Assembly (NCBI GenBank): GCA_003290165.1 | Contig: QNQO01001160.1 | Coordinates: 1-64,000 of the forward strand | Length of the DNA: 64,000 nt | Reading direction: 5' to 3' | DNA from: Berberis thunbergii | Lineage: Eukaryota > Streptophyta > Magnoliopsida > Ranunculales > Berberidaceae | In this document: piece after piece, positions 20,736 to 32,103 of the stretch | Position numbering within the stretch: position 1 is the stretch's first letter | Layout: the number at the start of each line of letters is the position of its first letter | Translations under genes and position numbers: made by a program | The notes under the pieces: generated by a model | The model's database searches: none | What the model saw: only the letters and a program-made list of their open reading frames with translations | What the model was told of the DNA's origin: nothing

Positions 20736-21733
20736 ACAGTCAGTATTCGAAAAGGAGCCATTGGAATTAAAGAATGTTGAAACCACAGTGATCCCTTATG
20801 TACATATGTTTGTTAGTCCCCGAAGATAATCATTTGAGGCATGAAAAGAAAAAAAAAGAGTTTAATAACATATTCAAAAATATCAAATAAAATGTAGGAT
20901 TAGTAAAGGTCGTCTAATGGATCTTATGTACCTTAATTGTGGGCGAGAGGGTGACTTAAGGTGGAACACTGAAATTGATGGAGAGCATTTCTTTTGATAA
21001 TCTTCAAATGGCTACATCATGGACCTTGATTACCTGTAATCTGAGCATTGCATGGCATTTACGAGGGTAGATTGTAAACCTTGACTCTCAGATTACTAGT
21101 GGATTGTAGTGTGCTCCATGACATAAACAGCGAACCATATTACATTTTTGCTTTCTTTCTTTTATTGTTGGTTTTTTTTTGTTGGGTGGAATTTGCTTAC
21201 TCCCATGTTATTATTTTTGTTCAACTTTCATTATTACATTGAATCCTAGATTCACAATATTAACATTTCACCCAACCTAAACCTGAACCATTAATGATTA
21301 CGTTAACACAACACACACAAGTACTTCGTTAGAACTAGAAAGTGTGCTACGTGGTATCAATCCCTATTCCCCTTCCAATATGCATGTTATCGTCGTATAT
21401 ATTATTCCAGGTTTAAAAATAAAAGCTACCCAAAAAACAAGGCTCATCAGATCGTTCTATTCTATTTCCCCTTAACAATAGAGAAAATATATCTGAGGTG
21501 AAAGCCTGTGTCAATGGTCAATGCCCCCTTATTCCTCTTTCAAACACCCATATATTTCTCATTTCCATCCATTCTACATTCTACATTCTATTTCCTTCTC
21601 TAGCTCTCTTCCCTGAATTCATGTTTTTCTTTTTTTTCTAATTCCCTTATCTCTGTCTCAAGTCTTTCATGAAGTCATGGTATTTCAAATATTGTAATTC
21701 AAAAACTGTCTTATTTTTACATACAAATAAAGC
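20736..21733. other. CHX 3' flank and relic leader
   Basis: Second copy of 16234-17237; no gene. It ends in the pyrimidine-rich leader before the relic ATG at 21734. Confidence 0.5.
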
Positions 21734-22844
21734 ATGGCTTCCACAGGAAATCATACTGAAAAATCCTGTTATCCAGCTTATGCTGCTATTCTCTCCAGGG
21801 GTCTTTGATTTAAAGACAATCCACTTAACTACACAATCCCTAATCTTATGTTGCAAGTCACTCTCTTCTCCATTCTCGAACGCATCCTCCAGATTATCCT
21901 AAAGCGTATTGGACAACCCTCCGTCATTCCTCAAGTTCTTGTAATCACATTTTTTTTTCCTTAAAGATCGAAAACTAGACGAATAAAAAAGTGTGCAGGA
22001 TTTTGTTGTGGTACTGATATCAGTTTTTTGTTTTTTGGTCAGGGTGGTGTGATACTAGGCCCAACCGTTCTTGGCCGCAGCTCAGAATTTAGAAAATGGA
22101 TTTTCCCGCGTAGATCCCAAATAATACTTGACCCGTTTTCGCACTTTAGTTTCATTTTCATCCAGCTGCTCATTGGATTAAGGATGGATCCAGCTGCAAA
22201 ATTTAAGACAGGGAAAAATCCAATAATTCTTGGAATATTAAGCGTCTTTTTTCCTATGTTTATGGGAGGATTGGTAGTTTTTCTCCTACAGTGTACTCAC
22301 TAAGGCACCTTGCTCAGTAGGGATCCTGGTTGACCGCAGGTACACATGCCCTACAGGAACTTTGATAGAAGGCACCGTTATGTACAATATAGCTACTCTC
22401 TTCGTTGGTGGAGTTGATGATCGAGAAGCATTATCATATGGTGCAAGAATGGTACAACAACCCAATGTACGACTTCGTGTTAATTCAGCGGCTGCTGCAT
22501 GTAATTATGGAAAGATGAAGATTATTGACAACAAAATTTTGACTGATTTCAGATCCGGTAACATTCATAACGATATGATAATGTATAAGGAAGAAATGGT
22601 GAACGATGGGCAAGGACTAGTGAGTGCAATTCGATCAATGGATGATGCTTACGATCTTGTAATGGTTGGGAGACAACATATGGAGTCTCCTCTTATGGCT
22701 GGACTTACCGAATGGACTAAGTACCCAGAATTGGGGATAGTCCGGGACATCCTAGCTGCACCAGACTTTCAGGGCATGGCTTCGATCATGGTGGTGCAAC
22801 AACAGGCTCGTGTATGGGGAGCAATACAACAAGCTGGAAGTTAA
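21734..22844 (+). pseudogene. CHX relic with large internal deletion
   Basis: Exon 1 (21734-21940) carries the same Trp-to-TGA change as the relic at 17238. Exon 2 starts at 22043 and is open through GRSSEFRKWIFPRRS to about 22286. There it joins directly to late exon 3 at a codon corresponding to 'YNVLAKAPCSVG'. From 22287 the C-terminal frame is open to the TAA at 22842-22844 (185 codons), with 'APCSVGILVDRR', 'GGVDDREALSYG', 'DLVMVGRQHMESPLM' and 'YPELGIVRDILAA'. The deletion removed most of the membrane domain, intron 2 and the first half of exon 3, and shifted the frame. The well-preserved C-terminal frame suggests the deletion is not very old. Confidence 0.85.
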
Positions 22845-23096
22845 CCACATGAAAATCCTCCATAGTTAACCAAATTTGTTGAATTTTATAGCATGTACAG
22901 ATTTTTGTTTAGTTATGTAAGATCTTTTTCCTCATTGTTAATGCAGAGAACAACCCTATCGGCCCAAAGTAGCAAAGGTTCATCATATTCTGTGAAATGT
23001 GTGGCATTAGGTGTACATTTGCAGGTTTCAAAGCTAATAATGTTTGTTTGATTTCATCATTCAGCTCAAGAACAACTAGAAAAACTTCTAATAAGA

Positions 23097-23430
23097 TGAT
23101 ATTCTTACGGTACTATCAACCCTGTGATCTGTCTTAAGTTAAGGTGTGTTTGGTTGCATGGAATCTTATTTTAATTGAAGTTATCAATGAAGTGTAAAAA
23201 ACCTGTCAACTTTTATAATCTTTAAGGGTATGGAATTTCTCATTTGATAAAACTCAAGGGATATTCTTACAGCACTATCAACCCAGTGACAAAAACCTAT
23301 CTTGGGTTAGGATATGTTTGGTTGCATGGAATGCATTTGAACTAAAATTGAAGTTATCAATGAAGTGTCAAAAACCTATCCACTTTATGTTTCAGGATGG
23401 AACTTCTCATTTGATCAAGGTAACGACTTT
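23097..23430 (+). repeat. Two-copy direct repeat with Tourist-like ends
   Basis: Two units of about 165 bp (about 23097-23260 and 23261-23430) share 'gatattcttac', 'actatcaaccc', 'tttggttgcatggaat', 'attgaagttatcaatgaagtgt', 'aaaacct.tc.actttt' and 'tctcatttgat.aa'. The 'gtgtgtttggttgcatggaat' part equals the terminus of the Tourist-like MITE at 3293-3621, so these are probably decayed MITE pieces in tandem. Confidence 0.6.
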
Positions 23431-24079
23431 TTAACACCACATCTTCTACTGGCCCACACCAACGATTCATTTTTTTTTGTTTTTTACATGCTAACACACA
23501 CCACCCATTTAAACCACTATTTCTCTCATCCCCTCTCTCACCCTCTCTTCTCCGCTCTTATGAAAATCTTTAAAAATTTCCTCATCCCAAATTCGATTCA
23601 TCTTCTTCCCTCCCACTCAATTCAATCTCATCTTCCCTCCCACAGTTGTCTCTCTCTCCCCCACTCTCTAACAGTTTTCTCACCCTATCTTCTCCCCTCT
23701 TCTGAAGAACATGTAGGACAAAAAATGGAAGATAATTCAAGAAGATTAGTTCTTTACTAAGTCAAACTCGAACAAGGCACGCTCGATTTCGTTGTGACCC
23801 TTCTCCCATTTTGTTTTTTTTTTCTCCTCGCCCTCATGGCAACCTGTGCAATGATGGCTTCACCATTCAAGGAGGTTTGCTCAAGGGCAAACAAATTTGG
23901 CTCTCGCGGTGGCACCTACGAGTAGAAAACCCTTTGTCACTTTTTACCCATTTTGATTTTGTTTGTAAATAACATGAATTTAGGATGGCAATATGGGAAT
24001 ATAAAAATCAGGTTGAAGACATGTTTATGTTCATTCAACCCTTCTCTCATTATGTAGTTTAGATGAGTTAATTACTTAA

Positions 24080-24240
24080 TTGTTTGCCAATGGGATACTA
24101 GATCAGCTAGTAGAATTATGACGTATGGTATCATAAATCCGGGGTTCGAACCCTGCCGATCATATTTGAGGTGGGAGGAATTAAGTTATAAAAAATAAAA
24201 ATAATAAAATAAACTTAATTGTTTTGAATATAGAACATAC
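24080..24240 (+). mobile_element. Possible tRNA-derived SINE fragment
   Basis: The segment around 24150 reads GGGTTCGAACCCTGCCGATC, a good RNA polymerase III B-box (GGTTCGAACCC), about 50 bp downstream of an A-box-like 'gatcagctagtag'. It is followed by a short body and an A/T-rich tail (24185-24225). This is the layout of plant SINEs. No full tRNA cloverleaf can be folded by eye, so I do not call a tRNA gene. Confidence 0.3.
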
Positions 24241-25202
24241 ACAGAGATTTACATGGGTAGTTGTTAATTGTACCAGGGGACACAATAACTGTAAAATGCA
24301 TCTCACAGGTTGTCTTGACCAGAAACGTAACTCGCTTATTTTAGATTCACAATAACATATTGAGTGGAATTTCCAGTTTTGACAAGGAATCTATGTCTAT
24401 GATACCATCCGTCACAAGCTTACTAGTTGAGCTAGTACTCCATTGACGTGAAGGAGGAACTTCATACGTAAGTAAATGTCATTTTCTCCCATCTGTCACC
24501 TCTAAATCCTCTGTCACAGGAGCTATTCCATACCTGTGTTTGAGTTTCAAATGTGTAATGCTACTTTTACATTGCTTATGAAGTACCCCCATACACCCGC
24601 AATGGTTGTAAATGGCACTTGCAATTGTCAAAAGCATAATCATGTACTCGTCTCAACGACTCTGTTAAACTTTGTTTGATCAACCAGAAAACCCCGGAAA
24701 TATCACGTGTACGAGTTTTCGGTTCATGGTATCCATTTAGGAGAGCATGCCTAATTGCAAGCGTTTGAAGGGTCATGTCAACAAATTGGGGTACGTCTAA
24801 TTTGCAACTCGGGTGGGTTAACAGGGAGCCAAATCCAAGCACATCCCAAATTTTCATTGAGTTTGATTTTATAATAAAAAGAAATTTATAACCTTGGAAG
24901 AGGTACGTAATTGTCCAAAAATGAAGGCTAATGAACAAGGCCACTCAGCTGCATATTTTGCATGGACAAGAAAACGTTTCAAAGCTAAACTCTCTCTTCT
25001 CCCTTCAAACTCCCCAACATTTTTCTCATCTCCATGCATTTCTCTACACTTCTCCACATCCTATTCTCTCTTTTCTTCATAACTTCCTCTCTGTCTCAAC
25101 TTTTTGATGAAGTCATGATTTTTTTTTCAGATAATATGATATAATACAGAGCATCTCATCTTACATTCTAACAAAACATAGAAAAATAGCAGAGCTTCAG
25201 CC

Positions 25203-27791
25203 ATGGAAGCAACAAAAGCAAATAATACTACAATGGGATGTCATCCAGCAAGAGGAGCTATTACTTCCAGTGGCATATGGTTTAACAACCCTCTTGACTA
25301 CACAATCCCGAATCTTACGATGCAAATCACTCTTTTCTCCATCATCGAACGCTTCCTTAACCTTATTCTACAGCCCTTTGGACAACCCTCCATTGTTCCT
25401 CAACTTCTTGTAATCACATTTTCTCTCTTTTCAGAGTTTATAGAAATGTAGCATAGAAAAGATGCAGGATTTTGCCATGGTATTGATATTGTGTTATTTT
25501 TATTTTTTTTGTTGCTGTTGTTTTCAGAGTGGTGTGATATTAGGTCCGTCAGTTCTTGGGCGCAGTATCAAATTCTCAAGCAAAATTTACCCCCGTAAAT
25601 CCTATTTAATAATCGATCCATTTGCACGCTTTAGTCTCATATTCATCGAGTTGATCATTGGAGTAAGGATGGATCTAGCCTTACTGTTTAAGACAGGAAG
25701 AATTTCAATAGCGATTGGAGTATTAGGTTTCTTGTTTCCTATGCTTGTCGGAGGAATTGTAACGATGCTCATAAGCTCCATGACACGCATAGATCCTGAG
25801 TTATTACAGCAACTTGGGTTTGTAGTAATTGGACAGTCTATGTCCACCTCTCCCGTTATCACCAACTTCCTAAGAGATGTAAAAATTCTCAACTCGGAGC
25901 TTGGTCGCATAGCAACTTCTTCATCTATAGTCTCTGACTTGTGCAGTTACTCGATCTTGATAACTTTAATGGTCGTGCCCATTATGCTTCAGCGAAACGC
26001 GGTAAGGAATGTGATGGGGTCTTTCACCTCGATAACTTTATTGCTCTTATTTATTGTGTTCATAGTTCGTCCAGCAGCAATGTGGGTAAACAGGAGGACT
26101 CCACAAGGACACCCTGTGAAGGAGGTTTACTTGTTCAGTACAATTCTAGTTCTTCTGGTCGGATCACTTGCAGGTGAGATTATTGGCCTGGGCAGTGCCT
26201 TGGGAGCTTTGTTTTTGTCCTTCTTTATACCAGATGGGCCACCTTTGGGAGCTACCTTAGACAGTAAGATTAGTACCATAAATACAGTGCTATTCATGCC
26301 GATGTATTTCACTTATATTGGGTTGAAGACGGATTTGACTACCTTTAAGAAATTTCAGCATGTGTGGATCCCTGAGGTGATCATAGTCACCACTTTCTTG
26401 GCAAAAACAACAGTGGTTATGTTGGTTCCTCTCTACTACAATATGCCCTTCCGTGATGCACTCACGCTTGCGCTTGTTATGAACTCTAAAGGACTGGTTG
26501 AAGCAGCAATGTACGAATCTTTCAGGGGGAGTAAGGTAATAAAAAATTTCTACACTCCCCTCCCCCTCTCTTCTCTCTCTGTATATGTATATAGGACATT
26601 GATAGCTCAAGGTTGATAAAGATTATAACTGGTAATTTTTGTATGCAGTTGCTGGCGAATGGAACCTTCAGCCTTTTGGTGGTGAATTCATTGATTCTAG
26701 CAATGTTTGTGTCATACCTTGTGAAATATCTTTATGATCCATCAAGACGATACTTGCCTTATAGGAGAAGGACTATCCAACATCTTGTACAAAACGCTGA
26801 GCTAGGGGTATTAGCTTGTATTCACAACCAAGAAAATGTGCCAACCATCATCAAAATCCTAGAAGCCTCGAATTCCACTGAAGAGAGCCCCATCCATGTC
26901 TCTTTCATCCACCTAGTCAAGCTTGTAGGTCGCTCTGCCTCTCTACTAATTAACCACAGCCAAGGTAGACCTTCTAAGAATTCTAATCTTTCTTCGTCAG
27001 AATACATTTTGAAGGCATTCAGAAACTATGAGAAAAAAAATCAGCATGACTTTGTGACTGTAGATGGATTCACAAGCGTCTCTCCTGCTGATACCATGCA
27101 CGATGATGTCTGTTCTCTAGCTTTAGACAACAGATCAGTGCTTATTATGATGCCCTTCCACAAGCAATGGCTAACTAGAGCGGATGCAGACTCGTCCACT
27201 CACATTAGAACCTTGAACTACAATGTACTCGCAAAAGCACCTTGCTCAGTGGGGATCCTTGTTGATCGGAGGCATATATGCCCTTTTCAATCTACATGCA
27301 CAAGTATGTATGAAATAGGTACTCTATTCATCGGTGGAGCTGATGACCGAGAAGCATTATCATATGGTTCAAGAATGGTAAAGCAACCAAATGTACGGCT
27401 TACAGTGATTCACTTTATTTCGAAGGATGCTGCACCTAAATATACAAAGATGAAGATTATTGACAACGAAGTTCTAGAGAACTTCAGGACACAAAACCTC
27501 GACAATGATAGGGTAATCCGTAAGGAAGAAGTGGTGAGTGATGGGCAAGGACTAGTGAGGGCAATTCGATCGATAGAGAATGAGAACACTTACGATCTTA
27601 TGATGGTTGGGAAACGACATATGGACTCTCCTATCATGGCAGGACTTATGGAATGGACGGAATACCCAGAGTTGGGGATAATCGGGGACATTCTAGCAAC
27701 ACCAGATATTCCGGGAGTGTCTTCAGTCATGGTAGTGCAACAACAGGCTCAGCTATTGGCCAAGCGACAGCCTACATCATCACTAATATGA
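25203..27791 (+). CDS. CHX: CHX-family cation/H+ antiporter, intact, 785 aa
   Basis: Exons 25203-25409, 25528-26535 and 26649-27791 (TGA), phase-0 GT-AG introns, 69+336+380 residues. The ATG lies in 'agccATGga', a good plant start context. The membrane half has SGVILGPSVLGRS, the 'SMSTSPVITNFLRD' segment, the conserved Asp in 'SIVSDLC', 'FTYIGLKTD' and 'MNSKGLVEAAM'. The C-terminal cytosolic half has 'HNQENVPTIIKILEAS', 'APCSVGILVDRRH', 'GGADDREALSYG' and 'YPELGIIGDILA'. It is clearly related to but well diverged from the 794-aa gene; its exon 1 length and start (69 codons) match the two relics at 17238 and 21734, so those relics are closer to this gene in structure. Its role is monovalent cation/H+ exchange by family. 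The symbol is family-level. Confidence 0.92.
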
Positions 27792-29350
27792 AATCTTTCA
27801 CACTTATTATGGAAAGAACTGAATGCAAAAGCATGTTTATCTTGCAATGTTATGGCATATTCACATTTTTGTTTAGAACCTTTTGATATTGTTCATACAA
27901 ACATTTCTTGTTTTCATTTTGTTTCCAAACTAAGGCATTTCAAAACTAAACCTACATTTACAGCTAGCTAACAAATAGCCAAAATTGTACCAACCAAAAA
28001 CAAGACTATAAAACCCAGAAATTCATGAAGTTAATATTTGAAACTTCAGTAAAACCATGGTCATGATTAAGAAAATTAATCCCCTTTACTTCAAATTTCA
28101 AAACATAGATTCAATAAAAACAAGTTACAATTTGATGAGACATACTTTCCATGAAGGATTGGCAATGCATAAGAAAGAACTTTTATAGAAAACAATGAAA
28201 ACAATGAAAATTTTTCAATGCATCCAAAGGTTACTGGATACACAGTGCATCCATTAACAAGCTTCTTCTTCTTCTTCTTCTTCTTTTTCTTCATAGTTGG
28301 TGTTGTATATTATCTTGAAAATAAGAAATATTTCGTGAAATTTCATTTTTCGAGAAATCACATTCCTTGCCATCTAGAATAGTTCTTACCTGCAAACAGC
28401 AACATTGATTACTACAGAGATGGAGCTCACAAGGTACTGAAACAGATGATCACTAAAATTTCATAGAAGCTCTACTTCAGAATTGAAAGCCCAACAAAGC
28501 CCAAACCACCAGTATGAGTTTCAGGCTTTGGCCCAAACAATCTAAACCTCTTGTGTGGGCTGTGAAATAAATGGCCCAGCCCAGCCTTCTTCAGTAATTT
28601 TGGGAAGAAAAAAAAAAACTATTTTTCAGAGTATTTGTTTTTATCAATTACCAACCCTATTGTTTTTAAAAACCATATTTTTTTTGAGTTTAAATGATGT
28701 CGAAAGGGAACATGCAGTTATATGGTTGGTATTCTAGTTGAACAACCATTTCCGACCAACGATTCTATCGTCACCACCACACACCCATAACACAACAACA
28801 AACACAATTGACATTACAGCTATTTCCTTGACACACACACAGACAATATCCAACAAAAAAAAACTGCCTAGAGAAATAAAGAAATGGACAGTAGGAAGTA
28901 GCATTAGAGGTAATTTAGCCACATAATTAAACAAAGGTTACAAACTTGCCAATTAGGTGTTTGTGTATGTGTGGCATATTTTATAGCCTGACTTGTCTTC
29001 ATGAATGGATGAGGAGTCCATTTGACTTAATATAAACACGCAAACAAAAAAAAGACTTTGAAAATCCAAAAAGATAGAAACTAGGAAGGAACCCCATCCC
29101 ATCATCTTACATTTTATCAGATCAATCAATCCATCCATCCATCCATGAATGGCCTTCATGTTCTACTTGTCAGTTTTCAATAACACCAATAACAACCAAT
29201 CACCTCGGCCAATTCTCCATATTTTTTGTTTTTAGATCCAAAGGGGGTTGCCAGGAGAAGTTCTTCTCTCATATCAGATTCTGAATCGAACCACAGGAAG
29301 AGGAAGAGGAAGATGAATTGGGTTGGTTTGTAATATAAGAAGTTGAAGAG
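27792..29350. other. Intergenic between CHX and PP2C
   Basis: No gene supported. It includes the CHX 3' flank, a CTT microsatellite at about 28260-28293, and AT-rich sequence. The several 60-70 codon frames on both strands show no family resemblance. The last 100 bp before 29351 are purine-rich (GGAAGAGGAAGAGG) and are probably the 5' UTR of the phosphatase. Confidence 0.5.
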
Positions 29351-31700
29351 ATGGGAGTTTGTTGCAGTAAAGAAAAGTTTGAAGGATTCAAGAACGATGA
29401 TGAATTTGAAGATGAGCAATGGGAAGAGGAAGGTTCGTGTGGAGGAGATTTCGGCGCGCGTGTGAGGTTGAAAAGATCTTCTATGTTTGTTTCCATGTTT
29501 ACGCAACAAGGAAGAAAAGGAGTTAATCAAGATGCTATGACTATGTGGAAGGTATTGACATTCTTCTTCCATCTTCATGAATTTTTTATTGACAGAAAGG
29601 TTCTGCTTTTACTTGAATTGTTCTTGGGTTTATATGAATGGATTATGTACATGTTTAATCCCACAATAGACAATAACAAGATCATGAAATGAAATGAAGA
29701 TAGATGACTAGTCATACAATTATATGAAGTCTTTAAAATGTCAACGATTGATGGATTCTGAAAAGAAAATAATGCATTGGAGGCAACGAAAAAGATCCAA
29801 TTCCATGAAAGATAGACGATAGAAGGTTAAAAAACAACTAAAGATTTTAGGGACTGGCATGCATGATCGGAGGTCTGGGTTGCAATTGAATTGACAGTCA
29901 AAGTATGGCCAAAACAACTCACATAGATCCCCCAAAACCAAAAATTAAATGAAATCAAGATAACATCTGACAAACCATTATTGATTTGGGAACTGCTATT
30001 TGCTGATTAGCAAACTATGGATGATCGAACAGAACATTTTGTGACTGAAATAACCAATGAATAGAGGAATAACTAATGAACAGAGGAATAGAACCTTACG
30101 TTTGTATTTTGAACCTTACAGGAATTTGCAGGTCAATCAGATATGATGTTCTGTGGTGTGTTTGATGGTCATGGTCCCTCAGGTCATAAGGTTGCAGGGC
30201 ATGTACGAGACGCCCTCCCAGCAAAGATCTCCTCAATAATGCAATCATCAAACTGTAACAATCAAAGCAGTGATGACGTTGTTAGTCAAGATGATAACCG
30301 TGACATTTCACCAGATGAAGGTAGTGAACAAAGTGGTAAAAATGATGAACCCATTCCTTTCTGGAAGTCATGTGTTATTAAGGCCTTTGAAGATCTGGAT
30401 CAAGAACTCAGTGATGATTCCTCAATTGACACATACTGTAGTGGTAGCACAGCAGTGGTCCTGATTAAACAGGTAGGATTGAGAAGCCGACCAGTAAAAT
30501 CTATGATGAATTCCTCATACTGTCTCTATACAAAACTTCAAATTCCAGACTTGATTGCATTCTTTATATGGTTCAGGAAGAGCACTTAATGATCGCCAAC
30601 TTGGGTGATTCCCGTGCAATCTTATGTATTAGAGACACGAAAAACCAACTCGTTCCCGTCCAACTCTCAGTAGATTTAAAGCCAAATCTTCCAAGTCAGT
30701 GGCTTAACTCATTTTGAAGTGAATCAATAATTTTCCTAAGCAATTTGACTCAATTCTCTGCACTTCTTGTTTTTTGGTATAATTTAGGTGAAGCTGAAAG
30801 GATTGAGAGCTGCAATGGCAGAGTTTTTGCTATGGACGAAGAACCAGATGTGTATAGACTGTGGTTGCCTGACGATAACAGTCCTGGCCTAGCCATGGCG
30901 AGAGCCTTTGGGGATTTCTGCTTGAAAGATTATGGTTTAATCTCTAAACCCAAAGTTTCTTACAGAAAACTCACCAGCATGGATGAATTTGTGGTACTAG
31001 CCACTGACGGGGTAAGAGTCACACAAAATGATCCTTAATTGCTACTTTTTGTGTAATTGATGTCAGACACTTCGATACAAACCTACTAGTACACTGATAT
31101 TGTTAAGCACTGGAGCACCTTGTGTGCATGACTAGGCATTTTAGACAGAAATGCCTATTTTTGGCATTTCAGCGGTTAGAGATCATGTAGATAAAATGTA
31201 ATTGTATCAAAGGCTGAAAAAAATCAATTTAAGAAGTGGCACTGATAATTTTTCAGGTATGGGATGTGCTATCAAACACGGAGGTGGTAAAGATAGTTGC
31301 CTCAGCCAGGATGCGATCCATGGCAGCTAAGTTGTTGGTCAGACGAGCTGTCCGAGCCTGGAAAACTAAGTATCCAAGTTCGAAGATAGATGATTGTGCA
31401 GTGATATGTTTATTCCTGAAGCCTGCTCCTTTTATATCAAGATCTACATCATCTATATCAAGATCTACATCAACTAGAAAGGAAGGTAGTCTGACTGATA
31501 CAGAGTCTCAGAGTTTCAAATCTGCAAGAAGCAAAGCAAGTTTGGAATCACAAGAGACGGTGACGACAACTGATGAGAACTGGAATGCTCCTGAAGGCAT
31601 AAGTAGATCGAATACTATGATGAAGCTTCCACGATTTTCAAATGGTCACCACAAGATACCAGAGACCAGTGAAGATGAAGATATTTTTGTTTCTATGTAA
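29351..31700 (+). CDS. PP2C: Protein phosphatase 2C (plant clade-E type), 445 aa
   Basis: Five exons: 29351-29551, 30122-30472, 30577-30694, 30788-31011 and 31257-31700 (TAA), all GT-AG, giving 67+117+114+147 residues. The start MGVCCSKEKF has Gly2 and Cys4/Cys5, a typical N-myristoylation and palmitoylation signal, so membrane anchoring is likely. PPM-family motifs appear in order: KGVNQDAM (Asp61), VFDGHGPSGHKVA (metal ligands Asp82 and Gly83), CSGSTAVV, NLGDSRA, LSVDLKPNLPSEAERI, GLAMARAFGDFCLKDYG, VLATDGVWDVLS (Asp297), and DDCAVICLFL. It dephosphorylates Ser/Thr residues using Mn2+/Mg2+. The C-terminal tail (about 370-445) is Ser-rich with a small repeat (SRSTSSISRSTS). The whole matches the Arabidopsis group-E PP2C layout. 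It is the only non-CHX intact gene here. The symbol is family-level. Confidence 0.93.
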
Positions 31701-32103
31701 GGTAACAAACAAATCTCTGCAGATCATAGTTGTAGCACAAAAAAGATTCAAAGTGTAAGTCAATGTACATTCTAGACTGAAGAAACACTGCTGAAAATAG
31801 AAAGAAAATGCCCAAAAAACACAGAAAAATGTAAACTTCTCTATTGTTGTCTTAGGATTTGAGAAAATTTTGAGAGTTGACCAAAATTTTCATAAATGCA
31901 ACATTCTCGTCAGTTTTGTTTTGATAGATGAATAGACGGGCATTGACCTTAGAAAGACTAAGAATAACTATAGCTAAAAAGACGTCGTCGAATTTATATA
32001 TATAGGGATCCGGGGAAAAAGATTTTAACAAAGAAAGTTACACACGCCAATTTCACCTACCTATTGTATCACCTAAAAGTTTTAAAATACGTTGATATTT
32101 TGC
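31701..32103. other. PP2C 3' flank
   Basis: AT-rich, no frame. Probably 3' UTR and downstream flank of the phosphatase gene, ending where the second tandem duplication starts. Confidence 0.5.

Larger units (their letters stand above)
17787..22280 (+). repeat. Tandem duplication A, copy 2 (CHX unit without transposon)
   Basis: Second copy of the roughly 4.49-kb unit described at 4819-17786. It contains an intact CHX gene (18112-20735), its 3' flank and the first part of a CHX relic. Unlike copy 1, the relic continues beyond the unit end (to 22844), so this copy keeps the ancestral right flank and copy 1 keeps the ancestral left flank. Confidence 0.85.
22845..25202. other. Intergenic with repeats, no gene seen
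   Basis: No credible gene. It contains the direct repeat at 23097-23430, a SINE-like stretch near 24080-24240, pyrimidine-rich low-complexity sequence (23480-23700), and AT-rich leader sequence of the next CHX gene (about 24900-25200). The 131-codon frame at 23365-23760 is Ser/His/Pro-rich low complexity and is not supported as a gene. Confidence 0.5.

Noticed and set aside
23365..23760. 131-codon + frame in the CHX intergenic region
   Set aside because: His/Ser/Pro/Leu-rich low complexity without a family match; starts inside a decayed MITE repeat.
24130..24180. tRNA gene suggested by the B-box GGTTCGAACCC
   Set aside because: I could not form an acceptor stem or anticodon arm; a SINE fragment is the better reading.
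29177..29578. 133-codon minus-strand frame over PP2C exon 1
   Set aside because: Antisense to exon 1 and its leader; no motif, while the + strand has a full set of PP2C signatures.
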